A program made the position numbers and the translations under genes. Under the pieces are notes generated by a model that searched no databases, was not told where the DNA came from, and worked only from the letters and a program-made list of their open reading frames with translations. A stretch of 64,000 bases of DNA from Ralstonia wenshanensis (GTDB lineage: Bacteria > Pseudomonadota > Gammaproteobacteria > Burkholderiales > Burkholderiaceae). Positions 27,635 through 37,385 of this stretch are shown in pieces (within the stretch, counting starts at the first letter, position 1; the number at the start of each line of letters is the position of its first letter). The DNA lies in contig NZ_CP076413.1 in the NCBI RefSeq assembly GCF_021173085.1, positions 2,418,001 to 2,482,000 on the forward strand, read 5' to 3'.

Positions 27635-28677
27635 GTGCCGCACCGATCCGCCTGTCCGTCCTGGACCAAAGCCCGGTCATCTACGGCCACAGCGCACGCG
27701 ATGCCATCGCCGCCACGGTCGACCTGGCGCAACTCGCCGATTCGCTCGGCTACACGCGCTACTGGTGCGCCGAGCACCACGGCCTGCGCGGCGTGAGCAA
27801 CCCCGCGCCGGAAGTGATGATTGCCCGTGTGGCGAGCGCCACGAAGCACCTGCGCGTGGGCTCCGGCGGCGTGATGCTGCCCTACTACAGCCCCTTCAAG
27901 CTGGCCGAGCAGTTCCGCCTGCTGGAAGCGCTGTTCCCCAACCGCATCGACCTGGGTGTCGGCCGCGCACCCGGCGGCGACATGCGCACCGCACAGGCCG
28001 TTGCCATGGGCGACTACAACCGCGGCGACATCTTCCCGCAGCAGGTGCAGGAACTGATCTGGCACCTGACAGGCACGCTGCCGCCGGACCACCCGGCAGC
28101 CGGCGTTCTGCTCCAACCCGAGATCGATACCAAACCCGAGCTGTGGATGCTCGGCTCCAGCGATTTTGGTGGGGCACTGGCCGCGCGCCTGGGCATCCGT
28201 TTCGCGTTCGCGCACTTCATCAACCCCCACGTCGGGCACATCGTCGCGCAGCAGTACCGCACGGACTTCGAGCCCGGCTACGATGCGCGCCCATATAGCG
28301 CCGCCGCCGTCTTCGTGATCGCGGCAGACACCGAAGCCGAGGCGCGCCGCTATGAAACCGCTGTGGACTTGCGCCGCGTGCAGATGGCGCTTGGCGTGAA
28401 TGGCCCGATCCCCACCGTCGAACAAGGCGAAGCGCACGTCTACACCGAGCGCGACCAGGCCATCGCCATGCGCGAACGGCCGCGCAGCATCATCGGCACA
28501 CCGGAATCCGTGGCCGAGCAGATGCATGCGCTCAAGGAGCGCTTCGTCGCCGATGAATTGATCGTGCTGACCGTCGCGCCCAGCTACAAGGCGCGCCTGC
28601 GCTCGTACGAGTTGCTGGCCGAGGCGTTTGCGCTACCATCTCCGGCTTCTGCAACCTCTTCGGCCTGCCCCGCATGA
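27631..28677 (+). CDS. LLM-class flavin-dependent oxidoreductase (luciferase-like)
   Basis: 348-residue TIM-barrel flavin protein of the bacterial luciferase-like superfamily, MsnO8/YhbW type. Motifs include [19 protein letters not shown], the [19 protein letters not shown] loop, [20 protein letters not shown] and [12 protein letters not shown]. The substrate is unknown; relatives are poorly characterised monooxygenases. It overlaps coaBC (ATGA) before and dut (ATGA) behind, so all three are translationally coupled. This is an unusual insertion between two well-linked housekeeping genes. Confidence 0.88.
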   Translation: MSAAPIRLSVLDQSPVIYGHSARDAIAATVDLAQLADSLGYTRYWCAEHHGLRGVSNPAPEVMIARVASATKHLRVGSGGVMLPYYSPFKLAEQFRLLEALFPNRIDLGVGRAPGGDMRTAQAVAMGDYNRGDIFPQQVQELIWHLTGTLPPDHPAAGVLLQPEIDTKPELWMLGSSDFGGALAARLGIRFAFAHFINPHVGHIVAQQYRTDFEPGYDARPYSAAAVFVIAADTEAEARRYETAVDLRRVQMALGVNGPIPTVEQGEAHVYTERDQAIAMRERPRSIIGTPESVAEQMHALKERFVADELIVLTVAPSYKARLRSYELLAEAFALPSPASATSSACPA

Positions 28678-29120
28678 AACTCGACGTCAAGATCCTGGAC
28701 GCCCGCCTGCATGAACAGCTCCCGCAGTACGCCACCACCGGCAGCGCCGGGCTGGACCTGCGCGCCTGCATCGACGCCCCGCTCACCATCGAGCCCGGCA
28801 CCACGCATCTGGTCCCGACCGGCATGGCCATCCACCTGGCCGACCCGGGCTATGCCGCACTGATCCTGCCGCGCTCGGGCATGGGCCACAAGCACGGCAT
28901 CGTGCTTGGCAACCTGGTCGGCCTGATCGACTCGGACTACCAGGGTCAGCTCATGGTCAGTACGTGGAACCGTTGCAGCACGGCGTTCGTGCTCAACCCG
29001 ATGGAGCGCCTTGCGCAACTCGTGATCGTGCCGGTGGTGCAGGCCGAGCTGAACATCGTCGATGACTTTGCCGAGAGCGAGCGCGGCGCCGGTGGATTCG
29101 GCAGCACAGGGCGCCACTGA
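28674..29120 (+). CDS. dut: Deoxyuridine 5'-triphosphate nucleotidohydrolase
   Basis: Trimeric dUTPase, hydrolysing dUTP to dUMP and pyrophosphate to keep uracil out of DNA and supply dTMP synthesis. The 148 residues contain the five conserved motifs, including [30 protein letters not shown] with the catalytic Asp region, [10 protein letters not shown], and the C-terminal [12 protein letters not shown] that closes over the nucleotide. It is the final gene of coaBC-oxidoreductase-dut, 20 bases ahead of a strong bidirectional terminator. Confidence 0.97.
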   Translation: MKLDVKILDARLHEQLPQYATTGSAGLDLRACIDAPLTIEPGTTHLVPTGMAIHLADPGYAALILPRSGMGHKHGIVLGNLVGLIDSDYQGQLMVSTWNRCSTAFVLNPMERLAQLVIVPVVQAELNIVDDFAESERGAGGFGSTGRH

Positions 29121-29138
29121 CAACATCGCCCGCGCATA

Positions 29139-29174
29139 AGAAAAAAGGCCCGGAATTTCCGGGCCTTTTCTTTG
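29139..29174. terminator. Bidirectional terminator between dut and clpA
   Basis: AAAAGGCCCGGAA / TTCCGGGCCTTTT forms a near-perfect dyad flanked by A-run and T-run. It serves dut on the plus strand and clpA on the minus strand. Confidence 0.9.
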
Positions 29175-29188
29175 GTGCGACAAACGCG

Positions 29189-31477
29189 TCAAGCTTCCGC
29201 TTCTTCCTGGGCAGGTGCCGGCGGCGCTTCGTTCTCGGAGAACTCCAGCTTCACCGCATCGGCGTCGTCCAAGTCCACGATCACCTTGCCACCATTCACC
29301 AGCTTGCCGAACAGCAGCTCGTCGGCCAGCGCCTTGCGGATCAGGTCCTGAATCAGGCGCTGCATCGGGCGTGCACCCATCAGCGGGTCGAAGCCCTTCT
29401 TGGCCAGGAAGCGACGCAGCTTCTCGGTAAAGATGGCATCCACCTTCTTCTCGTGCAGTTGCTCTTCCAGCTGCATGAGGAACTTGTCAACCACGCGCAT
29501 GATGATTTCCTCATCGAGCGAGCGGAAGCTGATGGTTGCATCCAGACGGTTGCGGAACTCCGGCGTGAACATGCGCTTGATGTCGGCCATCTCGTCGCCC
29601 TGTTCGCGCGCCGTGGTGAAACCGATCGTTGCCTTGTTCATCGTCTCGGCGCCCGCATTGGTCGTCATGATGATGATCACGTTGCGGAAATCCGCCTTGC
29701 GGCCGTTGTTGTCCGTCAGCGCGCCGTGGTCCATCACCTGCAGCAGGATATTGAAGATGTCCGGGTGCGCCTTTTCAATCTCGTCCAGCAGCAGCACGCA
29801 GTGCGGCTTCTTGGTCACGGCTTCCGTCAGCAAGCCGCCCTGGTCGAAGCCCACGTAGCCCGGGGGCGCGCCGATCAGCCGGCTCACCGCATGGCGCTCC
29901 ATGTACTCCGACATGTCGAAGCGGATCAGCTCGATGCCGAGGATGAACGCGAGCTGCTTGGCGACTTCCGTCTTGCCCACGCCCGTCGGGCCGCTGAACA
30001 GGAACGAGCCGATCGGCTTGTCCGTCTTGCCCAGCCCTGCACGCGACATCTTGATGGCCGAAGCGAGCGCATCGATGGCCGGATCTTGCCCGAACACGAC
30101 CGACTTCAGGTCGCGCTCCAGCGTCTGCAGCTTGCTGCGATCATCCTGCGACACGCTTTGCGGCGGGACGCGGGCGATGCGCGAAACGATGTCTTCGATC
30201 TCGCCCTTGCCGATCGTCTTCTTCTGCTTCGACTTCGGCAGAATGCGTTGCGCCGCACCCGCTTCATCGATCACGTCGATCGCCTTGTCCGGCAAATGAC
30301 GGTCGGTGATGAAGCGTGCCGACAATTCAGCCGCAGCCGTGAGCGCCGACGACGCGTACTTCACGCCGTGGTGCTCTTCGAAGCGGGACTTCAGCCCACG
30401 CAAAATCTGCACGGTCTGATCGACCGTCGGTTCGACCACGTCGATCTTCTGGAAGCGGCGGGACAGCGCTGCGTCCTTCTCGAAGATGCCTCGGTATTCC
30501 GTGAACGTCGTCGCGCCGATGCACTTGAGCGCGCCCGACGACAGCGCCGGCTTGAGCAGGTTGCTGGCGTCCAGCGTGCCACCCGAAGCGGCGCCGGCGC
30601 CGATCAGCGTGTGGATTTCGTCGATGAACAGGATCGCGTTCGGATTGTCCTTGAGCGACTTCAGCACGCCCTTCAGGCGTTGTTCAAAGTCGCCGCGATA
30701 CTTGGTGCCGGCCAGCAGCGCGCCCATGTCGAGCGAGTAGACGACGGACTTCGCGAGGATGTCCGGCACTTCGCCCTTGGTGATGCGCCATGCCAGGCCT
30801 TCAGCGATGGCCGTCTTGCCGACACCGGCCTCACCGACCAGCAGCGGATTGTTCTTGCGGCGGCGGCACAGCACCTGCACCACGCGCTCCACTTCCTGCT
30901 CGCGGCCGATCAGCGGATCGATCTTGCCGGCCTTGGCCAGCGCGTTCAGGTTCTGGGTGAACTGCTCCAGCGGGCTTTCCTTGCCGTCGCCGCCTTCGCC
31001 TTCGGGGTTGCCTTCGCCCTGCTTGGCGGGCTCAGCCTGGTCCTTGCGGATGCCGTGGCTGATGAAGTTGACGACGTCCAGCCGGGTCACGCCCTGTTGC
31101 TGGAGGTAGTACACCGCGTGCGAATCCTTCTCGCCGAAGATAGCGACCAGCACGTTCGCGCCCGTGACTTCCTTCTTGCCGTTGGATGTGGACTGCACGT
31201 GCATGATGGCGCGCTGGATCACGCGCTGGAAACCCAGCGTGGGCTGCGTGTCCACCTCGTCCGTGCCGGGCACCACAGGCGTGTTGTCGGCGATGAAGTT
31301 CTTCAGATGCGTGCGAAGGTCTTCGATGTTGGCAGCGCAGGCGCGCAGCACCTCGGCGGCCGTCGGATTGTCCAGCAGCGCAAGCAGCAGGTGCTCCACC
31401 GTAATGAATTCGTGGCGAGCCTGCCGGGCTTCGACAAACGCCATGTGCAGGCTGACTTCCAGTTCTTGCGCGATCAT
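29189..31477 (-). CDS. clpA: ClpA, ATP-dependent Clp protease ATP-binding subunit
   Basis: AAA+ unfoldase that feeds substrates to the ClpP peptidase, 762 residues. The N-domain ([14 protein letters not shown]) is followed by D1 with Walker A GEAGVGKT and Walker [10 protein letters not shown], then D2 with GPTGVGKT and LLLDEIEKA, and the ClpP-contacting loop region. The long middle domain of ClpB is absent, which separates it from ClpB. The start at 31477 overlaps the clpS stop (ATGA), coupling unfoldase and adaptor synthesis. The acidic C-terminus is Glu/Ala-rich. Confidence 0.97.
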   Translation of the reverse strand: MIAQELEVSLHMAFVEARQARHEFITVEHLLLALLDNPTAAEVLRACAANIEDLRTHLKNFIADNTPVVPGTDEVDTQPTLGFQRVIQRAIMHVQSTSNGKKEVTGANVLVAIFGEKDSHAVYYLQQQGVTRLDVVNFISHGIRKDQAEPAKQGEGNPEGEGGDGKESPLEQFTQNLNALAKAGKIDPLIGREQEVERVVQVLCRRRKNNPLLVGEAGVGKTAIAEGLAWRITKGEVPDILAKSVVYSLDMGALLAGTKYRGDFEQRLKGVLKSLKDNPNAILFIDEIHTLIGAGAASGGTLDASNLLKPALSSGALKCIGATTFTEYRGIFEKDAALSRRFQKIDVVEPTVDQTVQILRGLKSRFEEHHGVKYASSALTAAAELSARFITDRHLPDKAIDVIDEAGAAQRILPKSKQKKTIGKGEIEDIVSRIARVPPQSVSQDDRSKLQTLERDLKSVVFGQDPAIDALASAIKMSRAGLGKTDKPIGSFLFSGPTGVGKTEVAKQLAFILGIELIRFDMSEYMERHAVSRLIGAPPGYVGFDQGGLLTEAVTKKPHCVLLLDEIEKAHPDIFNILLQVMDHGALTDNNGRKADFRNVIIIMTTNAGAETMNKATIGFTTAREQGDEMADIKRMFTPEFRNRLDATISFRSLDEEIIMRVVDKFLMQLEEQLHEKKVDAIFTEKLRRFLAKKGFDPLMGARPMQRLIQDLIRKALADELLFGKLVNGGKVIVDLDDADAVKLEFSENEAPPAPAQEEAEA

Positions 31478-31800
31478 GCTTCCTCCATCACGCACTGCAG
31501 CGGATGCCCCGCCTGCCGTGCATGGGTTGACACTAATTCCACTTTCGTCGCGGCGATATCCCGTGTGTAGATACCGCACACGCCCTTACCTTCCCGATGC
31601 ACAGTCAGCATGATCTGTGTGGCGGTCTCCCGGTCTTTGCTGAAATACTGCTGAAGAATCATCACGACGAATTCCATCGGGGTGTAGTCGTCGTTGAGCA
31701 GCAGCACCTTGTACATCGCGGGCGGTTTGAGCGCTTGCTCTTTCCGCTCGAGGACGGTGCCTGCATCGTGTTGTGGAGTGGTCGCTTGCCGGATTGCCAT
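31474..31800 (-). CDS. clpS: ClpS, ClpA adaptor protein
   Basis: N-degron adaptor that delivers substrates with destabilising N-terminal residues to ClpAP. The 108 residues contain the conserved core [17 protein letters not shown], where Asn-Asp-Asp line the N-degron pocket, and the [19 protein letters not shown] segment that contacts the ClpA N-domain. It is the first gene of clpS-clpA, overlapping clpA by four bases. Confidence 0.97.
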   Translation of the reverse strand: MAIRQATTPQHDAGTVLERKEQALKPPAMYKVLLLNDDYTPMEFVVMILQQYFSKDRETATQIMLTVHREGKGVCGIYTRDIAATKVELVSTHARQAGHPLQCVMEEA

Positions 31801-32376
31801 GGTCTTATTCTAACCACTCCTTTCGAGTTCGCAATTTGGGGAAATAACGCCGACTTCAAGGTCTACAAACGGTTTGGCCCGTGCAGCGTGCGTTCGTCAG
31901 CCCTCGGGCGCGAACGGTTTTACCGCCTCCGCGCTGGCTGAGACGGGCGCAAGCTCCGCGCCTGAGATGCCAATCGTTTTCCGTACTTGGAGGCGATCGG
32001 CTGGATTTCGAGCAAAACCTCTTCAGAAACTGACCGTTTTTCGCCACAAACCCACCCTGTGTGGCCTTGACAGTCTCTTACAATCCTCGAACAATCGAAT
32101 TCAGCATGTGCGCCCTACTGCCCCGCAAACCGTTGGCAGCGAGCCGCATGAATGGTGAGCCCGGGAGGCCTCACACCAGTCGACAACAGATCGACAACCG
32201 CTTCAGGCTGTGGTGTTTGCCACAAGAAGACCGTTCGCTTGCGGCGCGGTTCCACCCGCGCCATTCGTCGTGCCGTGCAGGCCGGCGGCCGGGCGATGAC
32301 TGCGCGGTACCGCTCTGCACTGCCCCGACAGGCACACCCTCCCGGCTCGGACTTGTGTTTTAACGGAGGGGTTTTC
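31801..32376. other. Divergent region clpS / cold-shock gene with csp promoter and leader
   Basis: 576 bases without a supported gene. On the plus strand a perfect TTGACA (32067-32072) and AACAAT (32090-32095) are 17 bases apart, giving a leader of roughly 275 bases before the cold-shock gene. Long leaders of this kind act as thermosensors in cold-shock genes; that role is inferred here. No clear clpS promoter is seen. Confidence 0.45.
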
Positions 32377-32580
32377 ATGGCACTCGGTACGGTCAAATGG
32401 TTTAACGACGCCAAGGGTTTCGGTTTCATCTCGCCTGACGAAGGCGGCGAAGAGCTGTTCGCGCATTTCTCGGCCATCCAGATGGCTGGCTTCAAGACGC
32501 TCAAGGAAAATCAGCGCGTCTCGTTTGAAGTGACGCAAGGCCCGAAGGGCAAGCAGGCTACCAACATCCAGGCTGCCTGA
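32377..32580 (+). CDS. Cold-shock-like protein (CspA family)
   Basis: 67-residue single-stranded nucleic acid-binding beta-barrel acting as an RNA chaperone or transcription antiterminator. It opens [18 protein letters not shown] with RNP1 (KGFGFI), and RNP2 reads LFAHF in place of the usual VFVHF. The N-terminus and length are standard. AACGGAGGGG precedes the ATG. It stands alone between a long leader and an intrinsic terminator. Whether it is cold-induced, or constitutive like CspD/CspE, cannot be read from sequence. Confidence 0.95.
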   Translation: MALGTVKWFNDAKGFGFISPDEGGEELFAHFSAIQMAGFKTLKENQRVSFEVTQGPKGKQATNIQAA

Positions 32581-32626
32581 TTGGCGTTGCGCGGCACCCC
32601 GCCGGATGGCGACGGTGTCCAAATGC

Positions 32627-32656
32627 AAAAAACCCGGCGACATGCCGGGTTTTTTG
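32627..32656 (+). terminator. Terminator of the cold-shock gene
   Basis: Perfect stem AACCCGGC / GCCGGGTT with loop GACAT, followed by six T residues. Confidence 0.9.
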
Positions 32657-32768
32657 TTGTCGCGGCGCCAGACAATGACGGACATACCTCGTCGCGCGCA
32701 ACACGTCATTTCAGCGGGTTGTGCACTACGGTATGGATGATCCCCGTGCCGTTTTAAGGAGTCTGCGC

Positions 32769-33224
32769 ATGAAACCCCATCTGACCCGCACCGCCGCCAC
32801 GGCAACGCTGTTGATTGTCGTGCTACTTCCTGCTGCCGCCCACGCCCAAATCGGAGACCTCATCAAAGGGGCCACGCAGGGCAACAGCCAGGGCGCCACA
32901 AGTGGCCTTGGCAGCATCGGCGGCCTGAGCGGTGTGCCGTCGCTCGGGTCATTGACGTCGGGTAGCACCGGCAATGTGGCTGGCGTGCTGGAATTCTGCA
33001 TAAAGAACAACTACCTTGGCGGCGCCACCGACGCGGCCTCGGTCAAAGACAAGCTGCTCGGCAAGCTGGGCGGTGCGCCGGCGTCCAGCCCGGGTTACAC
33101 CGACGGCACAAAGGGCATCCTGACGAATTCGGATGGCAACAAGTTCGACCTGAGCAGCATCAAGTCGCAAATCACCCGGCAGGCGTGCGACAAGATCCTG
33201 TCGCAGGGCAAATCGCTGCTTTGA
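32769..33224 (+). CDS. DUF2501 domain-containing exported protein
   Basis: 151-residue periplasmic protein with a signal peptide (hydrophobic LLIVVLLPAAAHAQ, cleavage probably after AHA). The mature part starts with a Gly/Ser-rich stretch and then has the DUF2501/YjjA-like core with EFCIKNNYLGG and a second Cys in RQACDKIL. The two cysteines may pair. AAGGAG lies 8 bases upstream of the ATG at 32769. Function of the family is unknown. It is preceded by the csp terminator, so transcription is independent; no terminator follows before the next gene. Confidence 0.85.
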   Translation: MKPHLTRTAATATLLIVVLLPAAAHAQIGDLIKGATQGNSQGATSGLGSIGGLSGVPSLGSLTSGSTGNVAGVLEFCIKNNYLGGATDAASVKDKLLGKLGGAPASSPGYTDGTKGILTNSDGNKFDLSSIKSQITRQACDKILSQGKSLL

Positions 33225-33303
33225 GCCGCGGCGCAGGCGAGCGCGCACTACACTGCAATATCGATTGACCGTTCGCCTGTCTTCCACGCCCCGAGGAAGC
33301 CTC

Positions 33304-33924
33304 ATGCTGGAAACTGCCGCGCTGGCCGCCGGGCTGTCCTGGACCAGCGGATTCCGCCTCTATCTGGCCGTATTTGCTGCCGGCGTGCTCGGTCGCATGG
33401 GTTGGCTGCATTTGCCGCCCGGGCTGCAGATGCTGGAATCGTGGTGGGTGATCGGCCTGGCCGGCGTGCTGGCCGTGGCGGAATTCCTCGCTGACAAGAT
33501 TCCGGGCTTCGATTCCGTGTGGGATGGCATCCAGACCTTCATCCGCGTACCTGCGGGCGCGATTCTGGCTGCGGCCGCATTCGGGCAGCTCGATCCGCAA
33601 TGGATGGTGGCTGCAGGGTTGATTGGCGGAACGCTGGCCGGCACGGCACATGCCACCAAGGCTGGCACGCGCGCGCTGATCAACACGTCGCCGGAACCGT
33701 TCTCGAACTGGGTGGCGTCGTTCAGTGAAGACGTGGCCGCCAGCGGCGGTTTGCTGATGGCGTTTTTCCTGCCGATTGCGTTTCTGGTGGTGCTGGCGCT
33801 GCTGCTGTTGGTATCGGTGTGGCTGCTGCCCAAGCTGTGGCGCGGCGTGCGGCGCCTGCGCGATGCGCTGCGCGGGCGATCACCTGAGCCGCCACCGGCT
33901 GGTACCACCCGGCTGCCGCGCTAA
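33304..33924 (+). CDS. DUF4126 domain-containing membrane protein
   Basis: 206-residue integral membrane protein with about five hydrophobic spans. Conserved family stretches are the N-terminal GLSWTSGFRLYLAVFAAGVLGR, FLADKIPGFDSVWDGIQTFIR and GTAHATKAGTRALINTSPEPFSNW. The basic, Pro-rich C-terminus is probably cytoplasmic. The start MLETAALAAG at 33304 has GAGGAAG at good distance. No function is known for the family. It converges on the cyd operon with only 4 bases between stops. Confidence 0.83.
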   Translation: MLETAALAAGLSWTSGFRLYLAVFAAGVLGRMGWLHLPPGLQMLESWWVIGLAGVLAVAEFLADKIPGFDSVWDGIQTFIRVPAGAILAAAAFGQLDPQWMVAAGLIGGTLAGTAHATKAGTRALINTSPEPFSNWVASFSEDVAASGGLLMAFFLPIAFLVVLALLLLVSVWLLPKLWRGVRRLRDALRGRSPEPPPAGTTRLPR

Positions 33925-33928
33925 GGCG

Positions 33929-34216
33929 CTACCCAAAGGCGCGCAGCAGCCCGAACAGCGTCAGGGCCAGCGCGCACGCCCATCCCGAAAGCAGCATGCG
34001 CGACACCTTGTCGCGCGGAACAAACCCCACACCCCGCACGAGCCCCGCACTCATCGCCCAGAACAGCAATACGGCGAGACCGTGGTCAGCATGCCCGTCG
34101 CGATTGGCGAGGATGTACGGATACACCGTCCCCACCGCCATCACGAGCAACCCGGCTGCCAGGCTGGCGGCGTGGATGCGCGGCTTGTCGGTGGCGTTCA
34201 CGTTCGCTGCGCTCAT
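33929..34216 (-). CDS. ybgE: Cyd operon protein YbgE
   Basis: 95-residue inner-membrane protein with three hydrophobic spans, encoded last in the cytochrome bd operon, which is the standard place for YbgE. The family core GTVYPYILANRDGHADHGLAVLLFW is recognisable. The role of YbgE is not settled; it accompanies CydABX without being essential for oxidase activity in E. coli. The ATG overlaps the cydX stop (ATGA). The stop lies 4 bases from the convergent DUF4126 gene. Confidence 0.85.
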   Translation of the reverse strand: MSAANVNATDKPRIHAASLAAGLLVMAVGTVYPYILANRDGHADHGLAVLLFWAMSAGLVRGVGFVPRDKVSRMLLSGWACALALTLFGLLRAFG

Positions 34217-34341
34217 TCGCGGTCCGGGTTCGCACTGCTTGCATTGGCGGCGCGGTCGTCGCTGACCTCACCCCACATTGCATTGAGCACCGCCAGCAGC
34301 ACAGCAAAGCCGACACCCAGGACCCAACTGAAGTACCACAT
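34213..34341 (-). CDS. cydX: CydX, small subunit of cytochrome bd oxidase
   Basis: 42-residue single-span peptide MWYFSWVLGVGFA..., the typical CydX opening (MWYFxWxLG), needed for stable assembly of cytochrome bd and its haems. The C-terminal part has the usual conserved Glu after the span (NAMWGEVSDD) and a longer hydrophilic tail than E. coli CydX (37 residues). AGGAGAG precedes the start. It lies 23 bases after cydB and overlaps ybgE. Confidence 0.93.
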   Translation of the reverse strand: MWYFSWVLGVGFAVLLAVLNAMWGEVSDDRAANASSANPDRE

Positions 34342-34364
34342 GGATTTGCTCTCCTGTGCCGTCG

Positions 34365-35507
34365 TTAGTAGGCCGAGTGCTCGTTGGCGCGGATGTGCTC
34401 GACCGTCACCTTGCCGCGCATCACGCGGTAGCACCAGCTTGTGTAGGCAATGATGATGGGCGTGAAGATGATCGCCGCCCAGAACATCAGGCCAAGCGTG
34501 AAATGGCTGGAAACGCTGTCCCACACCGTGAGGCTGGCGCCGGGCATGCTGGACGAAGGCAGCACGAACGGAAACATCGAAGCCCCGGCCGTCGTGATGA
34601 TGCCCGCCAGCCCCAGCGACGACAGCACGAACGCGGTAAGCGTGCGCCCCGCCCGCGACAGCAGCACGGCCAGCAGCGGGCCGATCACGCCAATAGCCGG
34701 CAACGCCCACAGCAACGGCTGCTTCTGATAGTTGCCCCACCATGCATCGGCCGCGCGTGCCACGGTCTTCGCCATCGGGTTGGCAAGCCCGGCTGGGTCG
34801 ATGGCCGAGGTGATGATGTAGCCTTCGATGCTGCCTGCGTGCAACCACACGCCGGCCGCAATAAACGCCACCACGGCGATGATGGCTGCACCTGTGGCGG
34901 CGTTGGTGGCACGCTGCTGGATGGCGCCTTCCGTCCGGTGGGCGAGGTAGATGCCGCCATGCATGGTGATCATCGCGCTCGACACCACGCCCGTCAGGAT
35001 GGCAAACGGATTGAGCAGTTGCCAGAACGTGCCGGTGTACGTCACCACCATGAAGTTGTCGAAATGGAACGGCACGCCCTGCAGCAGGTTGCCGAACGCC
35101 ACGCCAAAGATCAGCGGCGGCACCGCGCCCCCGATGAAGAGGCCCACGTCCCACACCTTGCGCCACGTAGCGTTGTGGATCTTGCTCCGGTAATCAAACC
35201 CGACCGGCCGGAAGAAGAGCGCCCACAGCACCGCCAGCATCGCCCAGTAGAACCCGCTGAACGCGGTGGCATATACCAGCGGCCACGCGGCAAAGATGGC
35301 GCCGCCGCCCGTGATGAACCAGACCTGATTGCCGTCCCAGTGCGGGCCGATGGTGTTGATCATCACACGGCGCTCGTCGTCGGTCTTGCCGACAAAGGGC
35401 AGCAGCGTGCCGACGCCCATGTCGTGTCCGTCCATGATGGCAAAGCCGATCAGCAATACGCCAATGAGCAGCCACCAGATGACCTTGAGGGTTGGGTAGT
35501 CGAACAT
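34365..35507 (-). CDS. cydB: Cytochrome bd ubiquinol oxidase subunit II
   Basis: Inner-membrane subunit II of the high-affinity cytochrome bd quinol oxidase, 380 residues with about eight or nine spans. It begins MFDYPTLKVIWWLLIGVLLIG and has the characteristic AIMDGHDMGVGTLLPFVGKTDDERR and IGPHWDGNQVWF near the N-terminus. It lacks haem ligands itself but is required for the di-haem site in CydA. It follows cydA by 10 bases and precedes cydX. Confidence 0.97.
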   Translation of the reverse strand: MFDYPTLKVIWWLLIGVLLIGFAIMDGHDMGVGTLLPFVGKTDDERRVMINTIGPHWDGNQVWFITGGGAIFAAWPLVYATAFSGFYWAMLAVLWALFFRPVGFDYRSKIHNATWRKVWDVGLFIGGAVPPLIFGVAFGNLLQGVPFHFDNFMVVTYTGTFWQLLNPFAILTGVVSSAMITMHGGIYLAHRTEGAIQQRATNAATGAAIIAVVAFIAAGVWLHAGSIEGYIITSAIDPAGLANPMAKTVARAADAWWGNYQKQPLLWALPAIGVIGPLLAVLLSRAGRTLTAFVLSSLGLAGIITTAGASMFPFVLPSSSMPGASLTVWDSVSSHFTLGLMFWAAIIFTPIIIAYTSWCYRVMRGKVTVEHIRANEHSAY

Positions 35508-35517
35508 GGCGTTCTCC

Positions 35518-37074
35518 TCAAGCGTGGGCGGCTTCGAAATCGTAGCGACCAGTGCCGAGGCTGCCCGGCCCCTGACGCGCGAACCGGATCATCAGGTACA
35601 TCTCGACGATCAGCAGCAGCGTGTAGAAACCGATGAAGCCCGCTAGCGACCCATACAGACTGGCCTCGCTCAACGTCGACACACTCAGATGCGTGGGCAG
35701 CACGCCGTAGATGGTCCACGGCTGGCGGCCGTATTCCGCCACCACCCAGCCCAGCTCGATGGCGATCCATGGCGCGGGCAGCATCCACAGCGCCCAGCGC
35801 AGCAGCCATGCCGGCGCCTTGCGCTGCGGCCGCAATGTGCTCCAGAACGACAGGCCAAACAGCGCCAACATCAGGAAGCCCAACCCGACCATCACGCGGA
35901 AGCCCCAGAACATCGGCCACACGCGCGGCACGGTATCGTCGACCGCCTTGTCGATCATCTCGGGCGTGGCCTGCCGCACGTCGGCCACGTATTTCTTGAG
36001 CAGCAGGCCAAAGCCCAGGTCTTGCTGATGGATCTGCAGGGTCTGGAGCGCCGCTGCATCGCCGGGGTGCTGGCGCACCGTCTCCAGTGCGGCCACCGCC
36101 TCGATACCGCTCATGATTCGTCCGCGGTTGCGCGCCTTGATCTCATGGATGCCCGGAATCTGCTTGGACACCGAGCGCGTGCCGATCAGCCCCATCACCC
36201 ATGGAATCTCGACCGCCCAGTCGTTCTTCTGCTCGCGCTGGTTGATCGACGCAACCACAGTGAAGCTGGCCGGCGCCGGCTCAGTCTCCCACATGGCCTC
36301 GATGGCGGCCATCTTGGTTTGCTGCGCCTCGCCGACGGTGTAGCCGGACTCATCGCCCAGCACGATCACCGAGCAGACGCTGGCCAGGCCAAACGCAGCC
36401 GCCACGCGAAAGCTGCGCCGCGCGAATTCCACATCGCGGCCGCGCAGCAGGTACCAGCTCGAAATCGACAGCACGAACATCGCGCCCGTCACGTAGCCCG
36501 CCGACACCGTATGCACGAACTTGGCCTGCGCGATGGGGTTGAAGACCACGGCCCAGAAGTCGTGCATCTCCATGCGCATGGTCTGCCAGTTGAATTCGGC
36601 GCCCACCGGGTTCTGCATCCAGCCGTTGGCGATCAGAATCCACAGCGCGGAAAGATTGGTGCCGATCGCCATCAGCGTCGTCACCAGCAAGTGCTGCGTC
36701 TTGGAAAGGCGATCCCACCCGAAGAAGAACAGGCCGATAAAGGTGGATTCCAGAAAGAACGCCATCAGCCCTTCAATGGCCAGCGGCGCGCCAAAGACAT
36801 CGCCCACGTAGTGCGAGTAATACGCCCAGTTGGTGCCGAACTGGAATTCGAGCGTGATGCCCGTCGTCACGCCCAGCGCAAAGTTGATGCCGAACAGCTT
36901 GCCCCAGAAACGCGTCATGTCTTTCCAGATGACCTTGTTGGTCATGACATAGACGCTTTCCATGATGACCAGCAGCCAGACCATGCCCAGCGTGAGCGGC
37001 ACGAACAGGAAGTGGTACATCGCGGTGGCCGCGAACTGCAGCCGGGACAGATCGACGAGATGCTCGGAAATCAC
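35518..37074 (-). CDS. cydA: Cytochrome bd ubiquinol oxidase subunit I
   Basis: Catalytic subunit I, 518 residues and about nine spans, binding haems b558, b595 and d and oxidising ubiquinol at the Q loop. His21 corresponds to the E. coli His19 b595 ligand, and the quinol-site signature GWVVAEYGRQPW is intact near residue 440. The region between the sixth and seventh spans is long, as in the E. coli long-Q-loop class. It overlaps cydP by ATGA. Gene order cydP-cydA-cydB-cydX-ybgE, with an FNR-type site upstream, indicates use at low oxygen. Confidence 0.97.
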   Translation of the reverse strand: MISEHLVDLSRLQFAATAMYHFLFVPLTLGMVWLLVIMESVYVMTNKVIWKDMTRFWGKLFGINFALGVTTGITLEFQFGTNWAYYSHYVGDVFGAPLAIEGLMAFFLESTFIGLFFFGWDRLSKTQHLLVTTLMAIGTNLSALWILIANGWMQNPVGAEFNWQTMRMEMHDFWAVVFNPIAQAKFVHTVSAGYVTGAMFVLSISSWYLLRGRDVEFARRSFRVAAAFGLASVCSVIVLGDESGYTVGEAQQTKMAAIEAMWETEPAPASFTVVASINQREQKNDWAVEIPWVMGLIGTRSVSKQIPGIHEIKARNRGRIMSGIEAVAALETVRQHPGDAAALQTLQIHQQDLGFGLLLKKYVADVRQATPEMIDKAVDDTVPRVWPMFWGFRVMVGLGFLMLALFGLSFWSTLRPQRKAPAWLLRWALWMLPAPWIAIELGWVVAEYGRQPWTIYGVLPTHLSVSTLSEASLYGSLAGFIGFYTLLLIVEMYLMIRFARQGPGSLGTGRYDFEAAHA

Positions 37075-37316
37075 GGTTGCCCTCCCTGCGCTGCTGACGG
37101 TGTCACGATCAGGCGATCAGCGGCCCGCTCGGCATCGACCGGCACCCGGTGGTCTCGCACAAACACCCACCACAGCGCGCTCAGCGCCACCAGCTTGATG
37201 GCGACGACGATGAGCAAATGGCGGACGAGTCGGCGGTCGTTGGGGTTCACAGGCGGACGAGACTTGGCGCGCGTCGGTGCCGCCGGCGGGGTTCCGCCCG
37301 TGGCACAGAAAGTCAC
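37071..37316 (-). CDS. cydP: CydP-like small membrane protein of the cyd operon
   Basis: 81-residue protein with one hydrophobic span (LLIVVAIKLVALSALWWVFV) followed by VRDHRVPVDAERAA. This matches the putative small cytochrome oxidase subunit CydP found ahead of cydA in many beta- and gamma-proteobacteria. The start is a GTG at 37316; a second GTG at 37250 would remove the Pro-rich N-terminus and is possible. The stop overlaps the cydA start. It is the first gene after the FNR-type site, so it is controlled with the oxidase. Confidence 0.72.
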   Translation of the reverse strand: MTFCATGGTPPAAPTRAKSRPPVNPNDRRLVRHLLIVVAIKLVALSALWWVFVRDHRVPVDAERAADRLIVTPSAAQGGQP

Positions 37317-37371
37317 ATGTGATCCAGTCTAGTCATGGATAGAGGGAGTGACAAACCGTTGCTGTTATTTC

Positions 37372-37385
37372 TTGATGGCCATCAA
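37372..37385 (-). promoter_or_regulatory. FNR/ANR-type binding site upstream of the cyd operon
   Basis: TTGATGGCCATCAA is a perfect match to the consensus TTGAT-N4-ATCAA. It lies 56 bases before the cydP start on the promoter side. Crp/Fnr-family oxygen or redox regulators use this site, so induction of cytochrome bd at low oxygen is expected. The exact -10 box is unclear. Confidence 0.8.

Noticed and set aside
29453-31570. 705-codon plus-strand frame over clpA
   Set aside because: Shadow of clpA; low-complexity Arg/His/Gln composition, no ribosome binding site.
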